Shown here piece after piece: positions 19,463-28,024 of a stretch of DNA of 64,000 bases. The position numbers and the translations under genes were made by a program. Position 1 is the stretch's first letter; every line of letters starts with the position of its first letter. This DNA comes from Maribacter spongiicola (GTDB lineage: Bacteria > Bacteroidota > Bacteroidia > Flavobacteriales > Flavobacteriaceae), in contig NZ_SOAY01000010.1 in NCBI RefSeq assembly GCF_004364165.1, forward strand, positions 1,701,098 to 1,765,097, written 5' to 3'. The notes under the pieces were generated by a model. It was not told the origin of the DNA. It did no database searches and saw only the letters and a program-made list of their open reading frames with translations.

Positions 19463-20551
19463 ATGTCAGAAGAAAGATTAATGTCTAAAAAGAAGCCAGC
19501 TTACCCAGTAAGTGAGGCGTTAGATGGTTATTTGGAACATTATAGCCGTAAGATTGAAATTCCTATATTTTACGAAGATTTGCTACGTTTTTCAGGTTCG
19601 GTTGTAGTGTATGATAAAAATGATGAAGACACTCTTTGGGTACGGGCTTATTATTCAGAATATGAAAGAAAAGAAATAGATGATAGTTTAAAGAAAGTCT
19701 ATTCAATTTTACATTCTGACGGAAGTAATAATATTCATCAATATTTAAATGTTGATGCCGTTGATTTCTGTACGTTCGGAAATTCTAAACCTTTTCGTAT
19801 TAAGATTCGAAATATATTGAACGATAACTTCACTTATTTCTACATAAAAAAGACAGATGCATCTCGTATTTACGGCTTAGAATTAGAGCATATGCTTTCG
19901 CCCTATAACCTTAACTTTTTGGTGTATAAAGACACTTTAATAGAGGAGCATATTGCAGGTATACCTGGCGATGAATTTATTAAAAATAATTTGCCGCTTT
20001 GCACGCCTAGCGAAAAAGCACAATTAGCGAAAGAATTCGTAAAATTTAATGAACGTTGCATGATTCGATTATTGGGCGATATGCGCTCTTATAACTATGT
20101 AATTGTACCTACACATGATTTTGACCACGTTGTTTATAAAATTCGTGCTATAGATTTTGATCAACAGTGTTTTGAAGGAAAACTAAAAGTTTATAGGCCT
20201 CAATTTTTTAAAGAAAATTATCAAATGGTCGAGTTAGTTCGTAAAAAGCTAACCCACGATTCTGTTGATCAGTATAAATTGGAAGAACGTTCTATGGTGG
20301 CCAAAAGAATTTTAAGTTCAGGTAACAGAATTAAAAAATTACGTGCCATTTGTAAGACCGATGAAATTTCAACACCCGAAAACATCGCTATGCTAAGAGA
20401 ACAAATTGAAGTTCTTACGATGGATATGGATTTTCAGAACTGCAAAACAATGGGCGAAGTGCTAGATTTAGCGCTGAATTTTGTTCGTAGAAATTATGAA
20501 GATGTGAGTGTAAAACAAATTATAGAACACAATATTAAAATTAATAACTAA
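19463..20551 (+). CDS. Hypothetical protein with a possible kinase-like fold
   Basis: I do not recognise a named family for this 362-residue cytoplasmic protein without signal or membrane segments. Its middle reads like a small-molecule/protein kinase core. FYIKK (Lys129/130) could be the beta-3 lysine, GLELEH (Glu140/142) the alpha-C glutamate, and LIEEHIAGIPGDEFI a hinge. LGDMRSYNYVI matches a GDxxxxN catalytic loop (Asp206, Asn211), and RAIDFDQ (Asp231) matches a metal-binding DFG-like site. The order and spacing resemble aminoglycoside-phosphotransferase-like folds; this is my inference, not an established assignment. The gene is divergent from the giant adhesin gene and ends at a strong bidirectional terminator. 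In-frame ATGs at 19463 and 19481 are both possible starts. Confidence 0.75.
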   Translation: MSEERLMSKKKPAYPVSEALDGYLEHYSRKIEIPIFYEDLLRFSGSVVVYDKNDEDTLWVRAYYSEYERKEIDDSLKKVYSILHSDGSNNIHQYLNVDAVDFCTFGNSKPFRIKIRNILNDNFTYFYIKKTDASRIYGLELEHMLSPYNLNFLVYKDTLIEEHIAGIPGDEFIKNNLPLCTPSEKAQLAKEFVKFNERCMIRLLGDMRSYNYVIVPTHDFDHVVYKIRAIDFDQQCFEGKLKVYRPQFFKENYQMVELVRKKLTHDSVDQYKLEERSMVAKRILSSGNRIKKLRAICKTDEISTPENIAMLREQIEVLTMDMDFQNCKTMGEVLDLALNFVRRNYEDVSVKQIIEHNIKINN

Positions 20552-20580
20552 TACATATTTTAATAGCTAAAAATTGAAAA

Positions 20581-20616
20581 AGCCCATTATTTTCTAAAGA
20601 AAATAATGGGCTTTTT
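20581..20616. terminator. Bidirectional rho-independent terminator
   Basis: A perfect inverted repeat (AGCCCATTATTTTCT with AGAAAATAATGGGCT, 20581-20595 and 20598-20612) is flanked by T-rich sequence on the right and A-rich sequence on the left. It can therefore end transcription of both convergent neighbours. Confidence 0.9.
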
Positions 20617-20648
20617 GCTTTATTTAGGTTTAGCGTATTTAAAAAATA

Positions 20649-21707
20649 CTAGCTCTTTTGTTCTTTGTTGAAGTACACTAAGTAATAATACATTTGTCTT
20701 TCTTCATCCCAACCTTTTTCAACAAATTTCTCTGCAGATTCTGGGTTTATGAAATCCATTTTTATCTGAATATTCGTATCTAAATTAATGACGTTCTTTA
20801 TCTTTTTACGTGCATCTGATACTGCCTTGTTCGCTATATCAAATGTAGAGACATCTTCAATACTGAATTTCGGTCCTTTTTCTGCTTTGTAATGCTTGAA
20901 TTCAGGTATCAATTCTGGGTTTTCCATTACCTCATTCAAAAAAGTAGACTCTTCAAAAGCATCATTTTTTGCAAAATGGTTAACTGCGCGGTTCATGAAC
21001 AATACCTCTTGTTGCTTGTCTTCTGCAGGTAAAACCACATCTTTTGCGAAATTCTGGCAAAATTTCAAGTAGTTTTTAGTCTTAAAATTGTCATCTGAAA
21101 GTGGGTCTACACCTAAGAAATTTTCAATCCAATATTTGGTATCGTACTTGTTACTGTCTACAGACAATACTTTGTAACCTTCTTCTTTATCAACATTGAA
21201 AATTAAACATCCTTTATCTAACTTATTGATGTTGATACCTTGTTGAATAACGATATCTAAGTTGCTGTTTTTTTCTTCGAACTGTATAAAATCGTGTTTT
21301 AACTCACTTTTAAATATACCTATGGCATCTACTTTTTTATTATCTAAAAGTAAGTTAGAAAGGTAGGCAACATATACCTCACCACTTTTAATATGTGGGT
21401 GGTTAGATTGTTCGAACAATAAGGAGGCTATTTTTTTAGAATTTAAATGTGCCTTCGAGTTATCTTCAAAAACTTCACTAACTATTTTGTATAGTTCATT
21501 GAATTCGACATCAATTTCATTAGCCAGTTTATAATAGTTTTCTTCCTTTTCTCTAAAAGGCTTAAAAAAGTATTCTTTTAATAGACCGGTGGTTTCATCG
21601 TTAAGTCTAAAGGGTTCTTCTGAAAGAAAAATACCTTCGTTCTTATTTTTGTTACCAACTCTATGTATAGAAATGCTTTCGATTTGGGTAGCATATAGGT
21701 TAATCAT
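20649..21707 (-). CDS. Nucleoid-associated protein, NdpA/YejK-like family
   Basis: This 352-residue soluble protein matches the NA37/NdpA family in its overall plan. The N-terminus (INLYATQIESISIHRVG), the central AYLSNLLLDNKKVDAIGIF segment and the LDKGCLIFN strand are typical of these proteins in Bacteroidota. E. coli YejK associates with the nucleoid; the function in this group is not well defined. It is the last gene of a minus-strand run that starts near 26,172. It lies 55 nt after the preceding gene, and that gap contains an 18-bp palindrome. ATG start at 21707. Confidence 0.8.
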   Translation of the reverse strand: MINLYATQIESISIHRVGNKNKNEGIFLSEEPFRLNDETTGLLKEYFFKPFREKEENYYKLANEIDVEFNELYKIVSEVFEDNSKAHLNSKKIASLLFEQSNHPHIKSGEVYVAYLSNLLLDNKKVDAIGIFKSELKHDFIQFEEKNSNLDIVIQQGININKLDKGCLIFNVDKEEGYKVLSVDSNKYDTKYWIENFLGVDPLSDDNFKTKNYLKFCQNFAKDVVLPAEDKQQEVLFMNRAVNHFAKNDAFEESTFLNEVMENPELIPEFKHYKAEKGPKFSIEDVSTFDIANKAVSDARKKIKNVINLDTNIQIKMDFINPESAEKFVEKGWDEERQMYYYLVYFNKEQKS

Positions 21708-21739
21708 AAAATGTTCTAAATTAAATGGTTAGTAAAGTA

Positions 21740-21757
21740 ATGTAAAATATTTTACAT
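21740..21757. promoter_or_regulatory. Perfect 18-bp palindrome upstream of the NdpA-like gene
   Basis: ATGTAAAATATTTTACAT is a perfect inverted repeat without loop, 32 nt before the ATG at 21707 and just after the upstream stop. It could be an operator for a dimeric regulator. It lacks the G+C and T-tract of a terminator. No regulator is suggested nearby. Confidence 0.4.
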
Positions 21758-21762
21758 GCAGA

Positions 21763-22260
21763 TTAATTCCAATTTTCATCGAAATCTAAATCGTCATAAT
21801 TGTCAAAGGTATCATCAAAGTCAAAAGCACTGCTCTCTGCTTCAAAGTTTTTTTCTGGCGGAGTTTCTGGTAGCTCACCAAATGAAAAAAGTACATTTGG
21901 GTAAGAACGCCCATCTTCATTTTCTTGAATATCTGCAAGTTCAACGAAAAACGTCCACATGTTCATGAAATCATACACGTAGATTAGTTTTGGGTTATTC
22001 TCGGTAACGATATCCTCTAAAAAGGTTTCGTTCATTAAGCGAACATCAGACCCAGATTCGCTCATATCAAAAAGTGCAATCTCTTCGTCTTGTTTCCAAT
22101 CTTCATCACAGGTATAAAAAGATGCCATTTCATTACCTAAAAAACCAAATGCCTGGGTAATGGCATTATGAAAGTCTTCTAATGTATTATGGGCTTCAAT
22201 CTCTAAATCTCTGAATATATCTTCATCAGCGTCTAGAATAACACGAATTTTATAAATCAT
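21763..22260 (-). CDS. pRiA4b ORF-3-like (IS1096 TnpR-like) family protein
   Basis: This acidic 165-residue protein starts MIYKIRVIL, followed by a DIFRDLEI strand and the NTLEDFHNAITQAFGF helix. This is the hallmark of the plasmid pRiA4b ORF-3-like family, often labelled 'IS1096 element passenger TnpR'. Despite that label nothing nearby looks like a transposon; the family is common on flavobacterial chromosomes and its role is unknown. The C-terminal tail is rich in Asp and Asn. It lies 26 nt after ctaA in the same run. ATG start at 22260. Confidence 0.8.
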   Translation of the reverse strand: MIYKIRVILDADEDIFRDLEIEAHNTLEDFHNAITQAFGFLGNEMASFYTCDEDWKQDEEIALFDMSESGSDVRLMNETFLEDIVTENNPKLIYVYDFMNMWTFFVELADIQENEDGRSYPNVLFSFGELPETPPEKNFEAESSAFDFDDTFDNYDDLDFDENWN

Positions 22261-22286
22261 ACTTTAATTTTTGTGGGAGGGCAAAG

Positions 22287-23321
22287 TTACGAAGTTTTCG
22301 AGTTTATTCTAGGCATTAAAGCATCTAAAAGAATGTAGAATTGAACACCAAATAGAATTGACGCCAATACAAGGTGCAATGGCTGACTAGCAAATGGGAA
22401 ATCTAAATAGTACATGGCAATACCCGTAAATACCTCCACTACCAATAAAAACAAGACCCAGTATATTTTGAAGTGTCCTAAATCTAACTTCGTAATTCTG
22501 TACGCCAAGAAAGCGTTTACAAAAATGACCAGTATAGAAAATGAACGATGTATATAAAATAATATTTCTGGGTTTCTTAACCAGTTATCTCTGGCATTGT
22601 AACCGAAAATATCTATTTGCTCATCTATAAATTGGCGAACTTGGGTACCCATAGCAATTTGAACAAGTGTCATAATTATTGCTATAATACTGATATTCAA
22701 TACCATTTTATCATACTTAATGCGTTTGTTCTCTTCATTTGCTAAATAGATAACATAAAGCAACATCGCTACGATTACCAAGGCCATAAGCATGTGAACA
22801 GTAATTTTTGCGGGTTCTAGAACGGAGTAAACAACTGTTGCGCCCAACCAAGCTTGAAAGACCATGCCTACAACCACTAACCACGATAGTATGGGTATAC
22901 GCTTTTTCTTCTTCCAGAATTTAACAGACATTATGGCGAGCAGTAGGGTGGCTAGACCGGCCAAGGCGCCTAAAAGCCTATTTATATATTCTATCCATGT
23001 GTGCCACGGATTAAATTCTGCGTAGTCATGTTTCGTATAGGCTTCCCAATTGGTAGCGTCAAAAGCATTGGCAGTCGTGAATGTTTCCTTAGAAACTTGT
23101 AAGGTCTCACGATAAATAATAACCTGACCTTTTTCAAATAATCGGTCTGGTTGCCATTGTAACTCTGTAACCTCTGTTGGTGGTATATAATAACCAAAAC
23201 ATTTAGGCCAATCTGGGCAACCCATGCCGCTACCGGTCATTCTAACCACTGCGCCGGCAACAATTACTAAATAAACTAATACCAAAGATGTTTTGGCAAT
23301 TTTTCTAAATGTAATATCCAT
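22287..23321 (-). CDS. ctaA: Heme A synthase (CtaA/COX15 family)
   Basis: This inner-membrane enzyme oxidises the heme O methyl group to make heme A for cytochrome oxidase. The 344-residue protein has about eight membrane helices. The first (LVYLVIVAGAVVRMTGSGMG) and the Cys pair C35/C41 in the GCPDWPKCFG loop are typical of the family. Candidate heme-ligand histidines are His176, His258 and His316. The position where most family members have EYxHR reads EYINR here (Glu111, Asn114), so the fourth His is replaced by Asn. It lies 14 nt after cca in a minus-strand run. No ctaB is present in the window. Confidence 0.93.
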   Translation of the reverse strand: MDITFRKIAKTSLVLVYLVIVAGAVVRMTGSGMGCPDWPKCFGYYIPPTEVTELQWQPDRLFEKGQVIIYRETLQVSKETFTTANAFDATNWEAYTKHDYAEFNPWHTWIEYINRLLGALAGLATLLLAIMSVKFWKKKKRIPILSWLVVVGMVFQAWLGATVVYSVLEPAKITVHMLMALVIVAMLLYVIYLANEENKRIKYDKMVLNISIIAIIMTLVQIAMGTQVRQFIDEQIDIFGYNARDNWLRNPEILFYIHRSFSILVIFVNAFLAYRITKLDLGHFKIYWVLFLLVVEVFTGIAMYYLDFPFASQPLHLVLASILFGVQFYILLDALMPRINSKTS

Positions 23322-23335
23322 AAATAATATCCATT

Positions 23336-24760
23336 CTATTTTGTACTCTGTAGACCTAATTCTGCACCCTTAAGATACATAAAATCTTGAGCAGCTTTAT
23401 ATTCATTCGGAATTTCTCCTTCTAAAATAGCTTCTTTAATCGCTTCTTTTATAATTCCGATTTCTTTTGATGGTTTCAACGAAAAAGTTTCCATTATTTC
23501 TTCGCCACTAATAGGTGGTTGAAAGTTTCTAACATGATCACGAGCTTCTACCTCTTCAATCTTTTGGCGAACAATCTTAAAGTTATGATGGTACTTTCGT
23601 TGCTTCTTAGGGTTTTTAGTAGTGATATCCGCTTCACATAAAGTCATTAGATCTTCTACATTGTCACCTGCATCAAAAACCAACCTACGCACAGCTGAAT
23701 CTGTTACATAATCTTCAGATAATATAATAGGTCTTGAGCTCATTAAGACCATCTTTTGAACGAATTTCATTTTTTCGTTCAATGGCATTCGTAAACGTTT
23801 AAATAATTTGAAAACCATTTTAGATCCTACGAATTCATGTCCATGAAATGTCCAGCCAATTTTTTTATGGAATCTTTTGGTCGGTGCTTTACCAATATCG
23901 TGTAACAAAGCTGCCCAGCGTAACCAAAGGTCATCGGTGACTTCAGATATATTATCGACTACCTCTAAAGTATGCCAAAAGTTGTCTTTATGTTTTTGAC
24001 CTTCAATCTCTTCTATACCTTGTAGAGCAGTTAATTCTGGTAGAATTAACCCCAATAATTCTGTTTTATGTAGTAACGAAAAGCCTAAAGAAGGCTTTTT
24101 GCACAGCATAATTTTATGAAGCTCATCTAGAATTCGCTCATTAGAAACAATTTTTATTCGGTCTTTATTTTCTGTAATCGCCTGTAAAGAGGGTAGTGCT
24201 ATTTGAAAATCTAATTGCGTAGCAAAACGAATGGCCCGCATCATACGTAAAGGGTCGTCAGAATAGGTAATACCTGGTTCTAGCGGAGTTTTTATAATCT
24301 TGCTCTTTAAGTCGGCAATACCGCCAAAAGGGTCAAGAAGGGCTCCGTAATTCGATTTGTTCAATGAAAGCGCCAAAGCATTTATGGTGAAATCGCGTCT
24401 TTTTTGATCATCTTCTAAAGTACCATCTTCAACGATTGGTTTGCGACTATCGCGCTGATAACTCTCTTTACGTGCGCCAACAAATTCAAGTTCAATACCA
24501 TCACTTTTGATCATGGCAGTACCAAAATTCTTGAAAACCGATACTTGGGGTTTGCCCTCTAATTTAGAAGCAACTTTTTCGGCAAGTTTAATACCACTTC
24601 CAATTGCAACAACATCAATGTCTTTAGGTATGTTACGTTTTAAAAAATAATCTCTTACAAAACCTCCAATAACATAACAATCTACAGAAAGTTCTTCTGC
24701 AGCTTCTGAAATAATCTTGAAAATTGGGTTGTTTAAAGCGTCTGTATAGCTCTCTTGCAT
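23336..24760 (-). CDS. cca: CCA tRNA nucleotidyltransferase with HD domain
   Basis: This 474-residue enzyme of the DNA polymerase beta superfamily adds or repairs the 3' CCA end of tRNA. The N-terminal catalytic motif [20 protein letters not shown] (about 32-51) carries the two Asp metal ligands. An [11 protein letters not shown] motif follows near 122-133, then [11 protein letters not shown], and a C-terminal HD domain ([11 protein letters not shown], about 282-292). It could be a poly(A)-polymerase-like member, but in Bacteroidota this layout is usually the CCA enzyme. The gene lies 4 nt after tsaC, so both belong to a tRNA-maturation operon with the genes around them. Confidence 0.92.
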   Translation of the reverse strand: MQESYTDALNNPIFKIISEAAEELSVDCYVIGGFVRDYFLKRNIPKDIDVVAIGSGIKLAEKVASKLEGKPQVSVFKNFGTAMIKSDGIELEFVGARKESYQRDSRKPIVEDGTLEDDQKRRDFTINALALSLNKSNYGALLDPFGGIADLKSKIIKTPLEPGITYSDDPLRMMRAIRFATQLDFQIALPSLQAITENKDRIKIVSNERILDELHKIMLCKKPSLGFSLLHKTELLGLILPELTALQGIEEIEGQKHKDNFWHTLEVVDNISEVTDDLWLRWAALLHDIGKAPTKRFHKKIGWTFHGHEFVGSKMVFKLFKRLRMPLNEKMKFVQKMVLMSSRPIILSEDYVTDSAVRRLVFDAGDNVEDLMTLCEADITTKNPKKQRKYHHNFKIVRQKIEEVEARDHVRNFQPPISGEEIMETFSLKPSKEIGIIKEAIKEAILEGEIPNEYKAAQDFMYLKGAELGLQSTK

Positions 24761-24764
24761 GTTC

Positions 24765-25325
24765 TTAATCTCGAATAATCTTCACCGTACCATCATTAGC
24801 TAATCTAATAATTGAAGAGGCGGAGCTATTCTGTTTCTCACGATGCAAATTTACCACATAGTCTACACCTTTTAAAATGGCTGAATCTATATTTTGGAAA
24901 GATTTTGGTGTGCTCTGTCCAGAAATGTTGGCAGATGTGGAAACAATTGGCTTTTTGAACTTACCGATTAGGTATTGGCAGAATTTGTCTGATGCAACTC
25001 TTACAGCTAAAGTATTGTCTTCTGCTTTTAAGTTTTTGGCCACACCCCGAGGTTTATCAAAAACTATAGTCGTCGGCTTTGTAGAAAGGTCAATAATGTC
25101 ATAAGCAAGATCAGATACCTTTTCAACATGCTTTTCGAGCATAGCATCATTGGCAACTAAACATATTAATGCCTTACTGTCATTGCGTTGTTTTAATTTA
25201 TATACCTTTTCAACAGCTTCTTCATTAGTAGCATCACAACCAATACCCCAAATGGTGTCGGTAGGGTAGAGTATGAGTCCGCCATTTTCTAAAACTTCTA
25301 TGCATTTGTTGATTTCCTCTGTCAT
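24765..25325 (-). CDS. tsaC: L-threonylcarbamoyladenylate synthase (TsaC/Sua5 family)
   Basis: This 186-residue enzyme makes threonylcarbamoyl-AMP from threonine, bicarbonate and ATP, the first step to t6A37 in ANN-decoding tRNAs. Characteristic stretches are [18 protein letters not shown] near residue 15, [15 protein letters not shown] near 43, the KPTTIVF strand, and [11 protein letters not shown] near 132. Its length fits the short TsaC type that lacks the Sua5 C-terminal domain. It lies 16 nt after a glycosyltransferase gene and 4 nt before cca. ATG start at 25325. Confidence 0.95.
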   Translation of the reverse strand: MTEEINKCIEVLENGGLILYPTDTIWGIGCDATNEEAVEKVYKLKQRNDSKALICLVANDAMLEKHVEKVSDLAYDIIDLSTKPTTIVFDKPRGVAKNLKAEDNTLAVRVASDKFCQYLIGKFKKPIVSTSANISGQSTPKSFQNIDSAILKGVDYVVNLHREKQNSSASSIIRLANDGTVKIIRD

Positions 25326-25341
25326 TTGTTTTTTGCTTGTA

Positions 25342-26172
25342 TTATAGTAAATTTTCTGGAGTAATGTTGAAGTAATTAGTTATTGCTAACCATTGGGTCT
25401 TGTTTTTGTCACCTCCAATATTCGACTTTTTTAGAGATTGCTTTTGTGAACCAATAATGGGAATAGGTGTTTTAGCTTTATTATTTGCTTGCATAGACTC
25501 GGTGCCTTTTAAATAAGCCATCGCTTTAAACCATAAGTCATCTGCTTTCGGAGCCAATTCTAAAAATAAATTTGAATCGGTTACTTTTTCAGAAAGGCTA
25601 TTTGGTGGATATAAAACGCCCTCGGCACCAATTGGTATTACGGCAGAGCTTTTAAATTTTGAATCTTTATCAAAGACCCAACTTTTATACGATTGTAATT
25701 CTCCAGCCTTGTTATATGTAATATATCTGGTCTGATTCGCGATAATTTTGTTCGGATGTAATTGATGTTCTTCATGTAATAAACGAAGCCAGTTTGGTCT
25801 ATAAAGCATATCATCATCACAAGTAACAATTATATCATTAGGGAATAATTCTAAGCTATGAATGAGCTTTCTGTGAGAACAAGTTAAATCAGAATACATT
25901 ATTTCAAATAAATCACTTTCTAAAGTCGCTAGCTTTCTGGGTATTTCATTTTTTAACGAATGATGTAACCATAAAATTATTCTCTTTGGTCGCGCATCTT
26001 GATTTAAGAGACTTCTTATGGTAAGATGAAGTGTAACTAATCTTGATGGAATGGAGGTTAAAGAAACAATTACCGGTAATTCTGTCTTATTCTCGGTTAT
26101 CATACTTTTAGACGAAAGGGCTAAAAGTTTAACCGAATTGTAAATTGATACAGGAATTTCTTTTAACTTCAT
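25342..26172 (-). CDS. Glycosyltransferase (GT-A fold, DDD motif)
   Basis: This 276-residue protein without signal peptide contains the strand PVIVSLTSIPSRL near 33, then SLLNQ and ILWLHHSL, and a DDDM motif near residue 115 (IVTCDDDMLYRPNW), which is the divalent-metal/UDP-sugar site of GT-A enzymes. The C-terminal ADDLWFKA motif carries acidic residues typical of the catalytic base region. The sugar and acceptor are unknown. It is divergent from another glycosyltransferase across 98 nt and heads the tsaC-cca-ctaA run, so it probably belongs functionally to the polysaccharide group to its right. Confidence 0.82.
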   Translation of the reverse strand: MKLKEIPVSIYNSVKLLALSSKSMITENKTELPVIVSLTSIPSRLVTLHLTIRSLLNQDARPKRIILWLHHSLKNEIPRKLATLESDLFEIMYSDLTCSHRKLIHSLELFPNDIIVTCDDDMLYRPNWLRLLHEEHQLHPNKIIANQTRYITYNKAGELQSYKSWVFDKDSKFKSSAVIPIGAEGVLYPPNSLSEKVTDSNLFLELAPKADDLWFKAMAYLKGTESMQANNKAKTPIPIIGSQKQSLKKSNIGGDKNKTQWLAITNYFNITPENLL

Positions 26173-26243
26173 TTTACAATGCTGTAATTTGTCCCTTTAT
26201 TAAGAGACCGTCTTTTCTAGCTCAAAGATAGATAAGAGTTTTA

Positions 26244-26251
26244 TATTTTTG
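26244..26251 (+). promoter_or_regulatory. Candidate -7 promoter element TATTTTTG
   Basis: An exact TAnnTTTG match lies 19 nt before the ATG at 26271; no clear -33 TTTG is visible at the right distance. Confidence 0.35.
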
Positions 26252-26270
26252 CAGTAATTTGAAACGTAGT

Positions 26271-27089
26271 ATGGAGATTCCTAAAATAAGTATCATCGTT
26301 AGTACATATAATGCCGAAGAGTGGCTAAAGAAGGTACTATGGGGCTTTGAGCAACAAATATTCAAAGATTTTGAAGTTGTTATTGCTGATGACGGGTCCA
26401 AGGCACCTACCAAAGAATTATTGGCAGAGATGGCTGAAAAGGTGCATTACCCAATTGTGCATGTTTGGCAAGAAGACGATGGCTTTCAAAAATCTAGAAT
26501 TTTAAATAAAGCGGTAACTGCCTGTTCTGCAGATTATATTATCATGACCGATGGTGATTGTATACCTCGAGAAGATTTTGTTCAGGTGCATTACATCAAT
26601 AAAGAGCCAGGTTATTTTATTTCTGGCGGATATTACATGTTACCCATGAATATTTCTAAATTAATTACTCTTGACGATATTGAAAATCAACGATGCTTCA
26701 ATATTCAATGGTTGAAGGATAAAGGAATACCGCAGACTTTTAAAAATAACAAGCTTACAGCTAAAGGCTTTATTTCTAAAATTTTAAACTGGGTTACGCC
26801 TACCAATGCAAGTTGGAACGGACATAATTCTTCTGGGTGGAAAAAAGATATTGAAAATGTAAATGGCTTCGATGAGCGCATGCAATATGGCGGTCAAGAT
26901 AGAGAGCTAGGTGAACGTCTGTTCAATTTCGGGTTAAAGTCTAAGCAATTGCGATATAGTGCTGTTTGTGTGCATTTAGACCATAAAAGAGGGTATAAGA
27001 CACCAGAATCTATTGCAAAAAATGTGGGGATAAGAAATGCTACTAAAAAGGAAAAAAGCGTGTGGACGTTTTACGGCATTACTAAGTAA
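26271..27089 (+). CDS. Family 2 glycosyltransferase with GT7-like C-terminal part
   Basis: The protein starts MEIPKISIIVSTYNAEEWL, the usual GT2 beginning; I chose the ATG at 26271 over an upstream in-frame TTG at 26259 because it sits at that conserved start. A TDGDCIPR motif near residue 87 is the metal-binding DxD region. WNGHNSSGWKKDIENVNGFD followed by GGQDRELGERL matches the galactosyltransferase C-terminal (GT7C) pattern for acceptor binding. Length is 272 residues with no membrane segment. It likely builds a surface polysaccharide or LPS. Its 3' end overlaps the convergent gene by 19 bp. Confidence 0.9.
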   Translation: MEIPKISIIVSTYNAEEWLKKVLWGFEQQIFKDFEVVIADDGSKAPTKELLAEMAEKVHYPIVHVWQEDDGFQKSRILNKAVTACSADYIIMTDGDCIPREDFVQVHYINKEPGYFISGGYYMLPMNISKLITLDDIENQRCFNIQWLKDKGIPQTFKNNKLTAKGFISKILNWVTPTNASWNGHNSSGWKKDIENVNGFDERMQYGGQDRELGERLFNFGLKSKQLRYSAVCVHLDHKRGYKTPESIAKNVGIRNATKKEKSVWTFYGITK

Positions 27090-27865
27090 TACGCAAGCTC
27101 ATTTTTTTGTTCCAGTCTTTTAAGTTCATTATAACGTTCTAAAACACCTAATGAATTAAGGTAGCAAATAATAAAACCTTTTTTGCCATCTAGTATACCA
27201 AGACGCAAGATGTAATGGTTGAAAAATTTCCAACCAGTTTTTAAAACCATCATTACATAGCTAAACTTCTTTTCTTTGTAAAACGATTCAATAGCCTTTA
27301 AACGACCATATTTCAGCATTTTACCTTTGTAATCTTCGTAGTTCTTGTAACAGTAGTGCGTCAGTTTTTCTTTCAAAATACCAGAAGCGCCATCAACGTC
27401 TAATGTTTCATGAACAATTTTACAGTCAGAAAATACAGCTTTACTTTTTCTAAAAAGTCTGTAGTTTTTATCAGTTTGCCATCCGCTGAAATTCAATTTT
27501 TCATTCTTGAACATAAATTGGCGATAAAACCAAAAAGCTGCAATATCAGTATCACTAGCTACTGTCTCTGAAATTTCATTTTGTAAAGCATCAGAAACAA
27601 TTTCGTCAGCATCTAAAAATAAAACCCAGTCATTGGTAGCTTGTTTTAAGGCAAATGATTTTTGAGCGGTAAAATTCTCAAACGGATTTTGAATGACTTT
27701 TACTTTCGGGTTATCCTTTAAATATTCATAGGTTCCGTCGGTACTAAAAGAATCAACTACAATAATCTCATCGGCAAAAGAAACAGACTCAATACACTTT
27801 TCAATGTACCCAATTTCGTTATACGTAATTACTAATGCGGTAAGTTGTTCTTTTTTGGTAATCAT
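27071..27865 (-). CDS. Family 2 glycosyltransferase, LPS-core type (WaaE/KdtX-like)
   Basis: The N-terminal LTALVITYNEIGYIEKCIESV and DEIIVVDSFSTDGT segments and the LFLDADE motif (DxD) define a GT2 enzyme close to the WaaE/KdtX/LgtF group that extends the LPS inner core. A YRLFRKS segment and VHETL follow, as in that group. The chosen start is the ATG at 27865 (264 residues); the frame also opens at a TTG three codons earlier. It overlaps the convergent glycosyltransferase by 19 bp. A -7 element lies 38 nt upstream. Confidence 0.88.
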   Translation of the reverse strand: MITKKEQLTALVITYNEIGYIEKCIESVSFADEIIVVDSFSTDGTYEYLKDNPKVKVIQNPFENFTAQKSFALKQATNDWVLFLDADEIVSDALQNEISETVASDTDIAAFWFYRQFMFKNEKLNFSGWQTDKNYRLFRKSKAVFSDCKIVHETLDVDGASGILKEKLTHYCYKNYEDYKGKMLKYGRLKAIESFYKEKKFSYVMMVLKTGWKFFNHYILRLGILDGKKGFIICYLNSLGVLERYNELKRLEQKNELAYYLVMP

Positions 27866-27903
27866 ACAATCCAATTTGATAGGTTTGCTCTAATCGGAGC
27901 GAA

Positions 27904-27911
27904 CAAAGTTA
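27904..27911 (-). promoter_or_regulatory. Candidate -7 promoter element TAACTTTG (minus strand)
   Basis: An exact TAnnTTTG match on the minus strand lies 38 nt before the ATG at 27865. No convincing -33 element is visible. Confidence 0.4.
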
Positions 27912-28024
27912 TAACAAAAAAAGAATTAAAAAATTGTGTTAAGCAGTAAAATTCTTACACAATTGAAATCCAACGTTATAGCATGGTTCAGTTTATAAGA
28001 GGGCGTATTTTAGAATGGTTGCGT

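Noticed and set aside
21763-22260. Mobile element because of the 'IS1096 TnpR' family name
   Set aside because: No transposase, inverted repeats or target duplication; the family is chromosomal in many flavobacteria.
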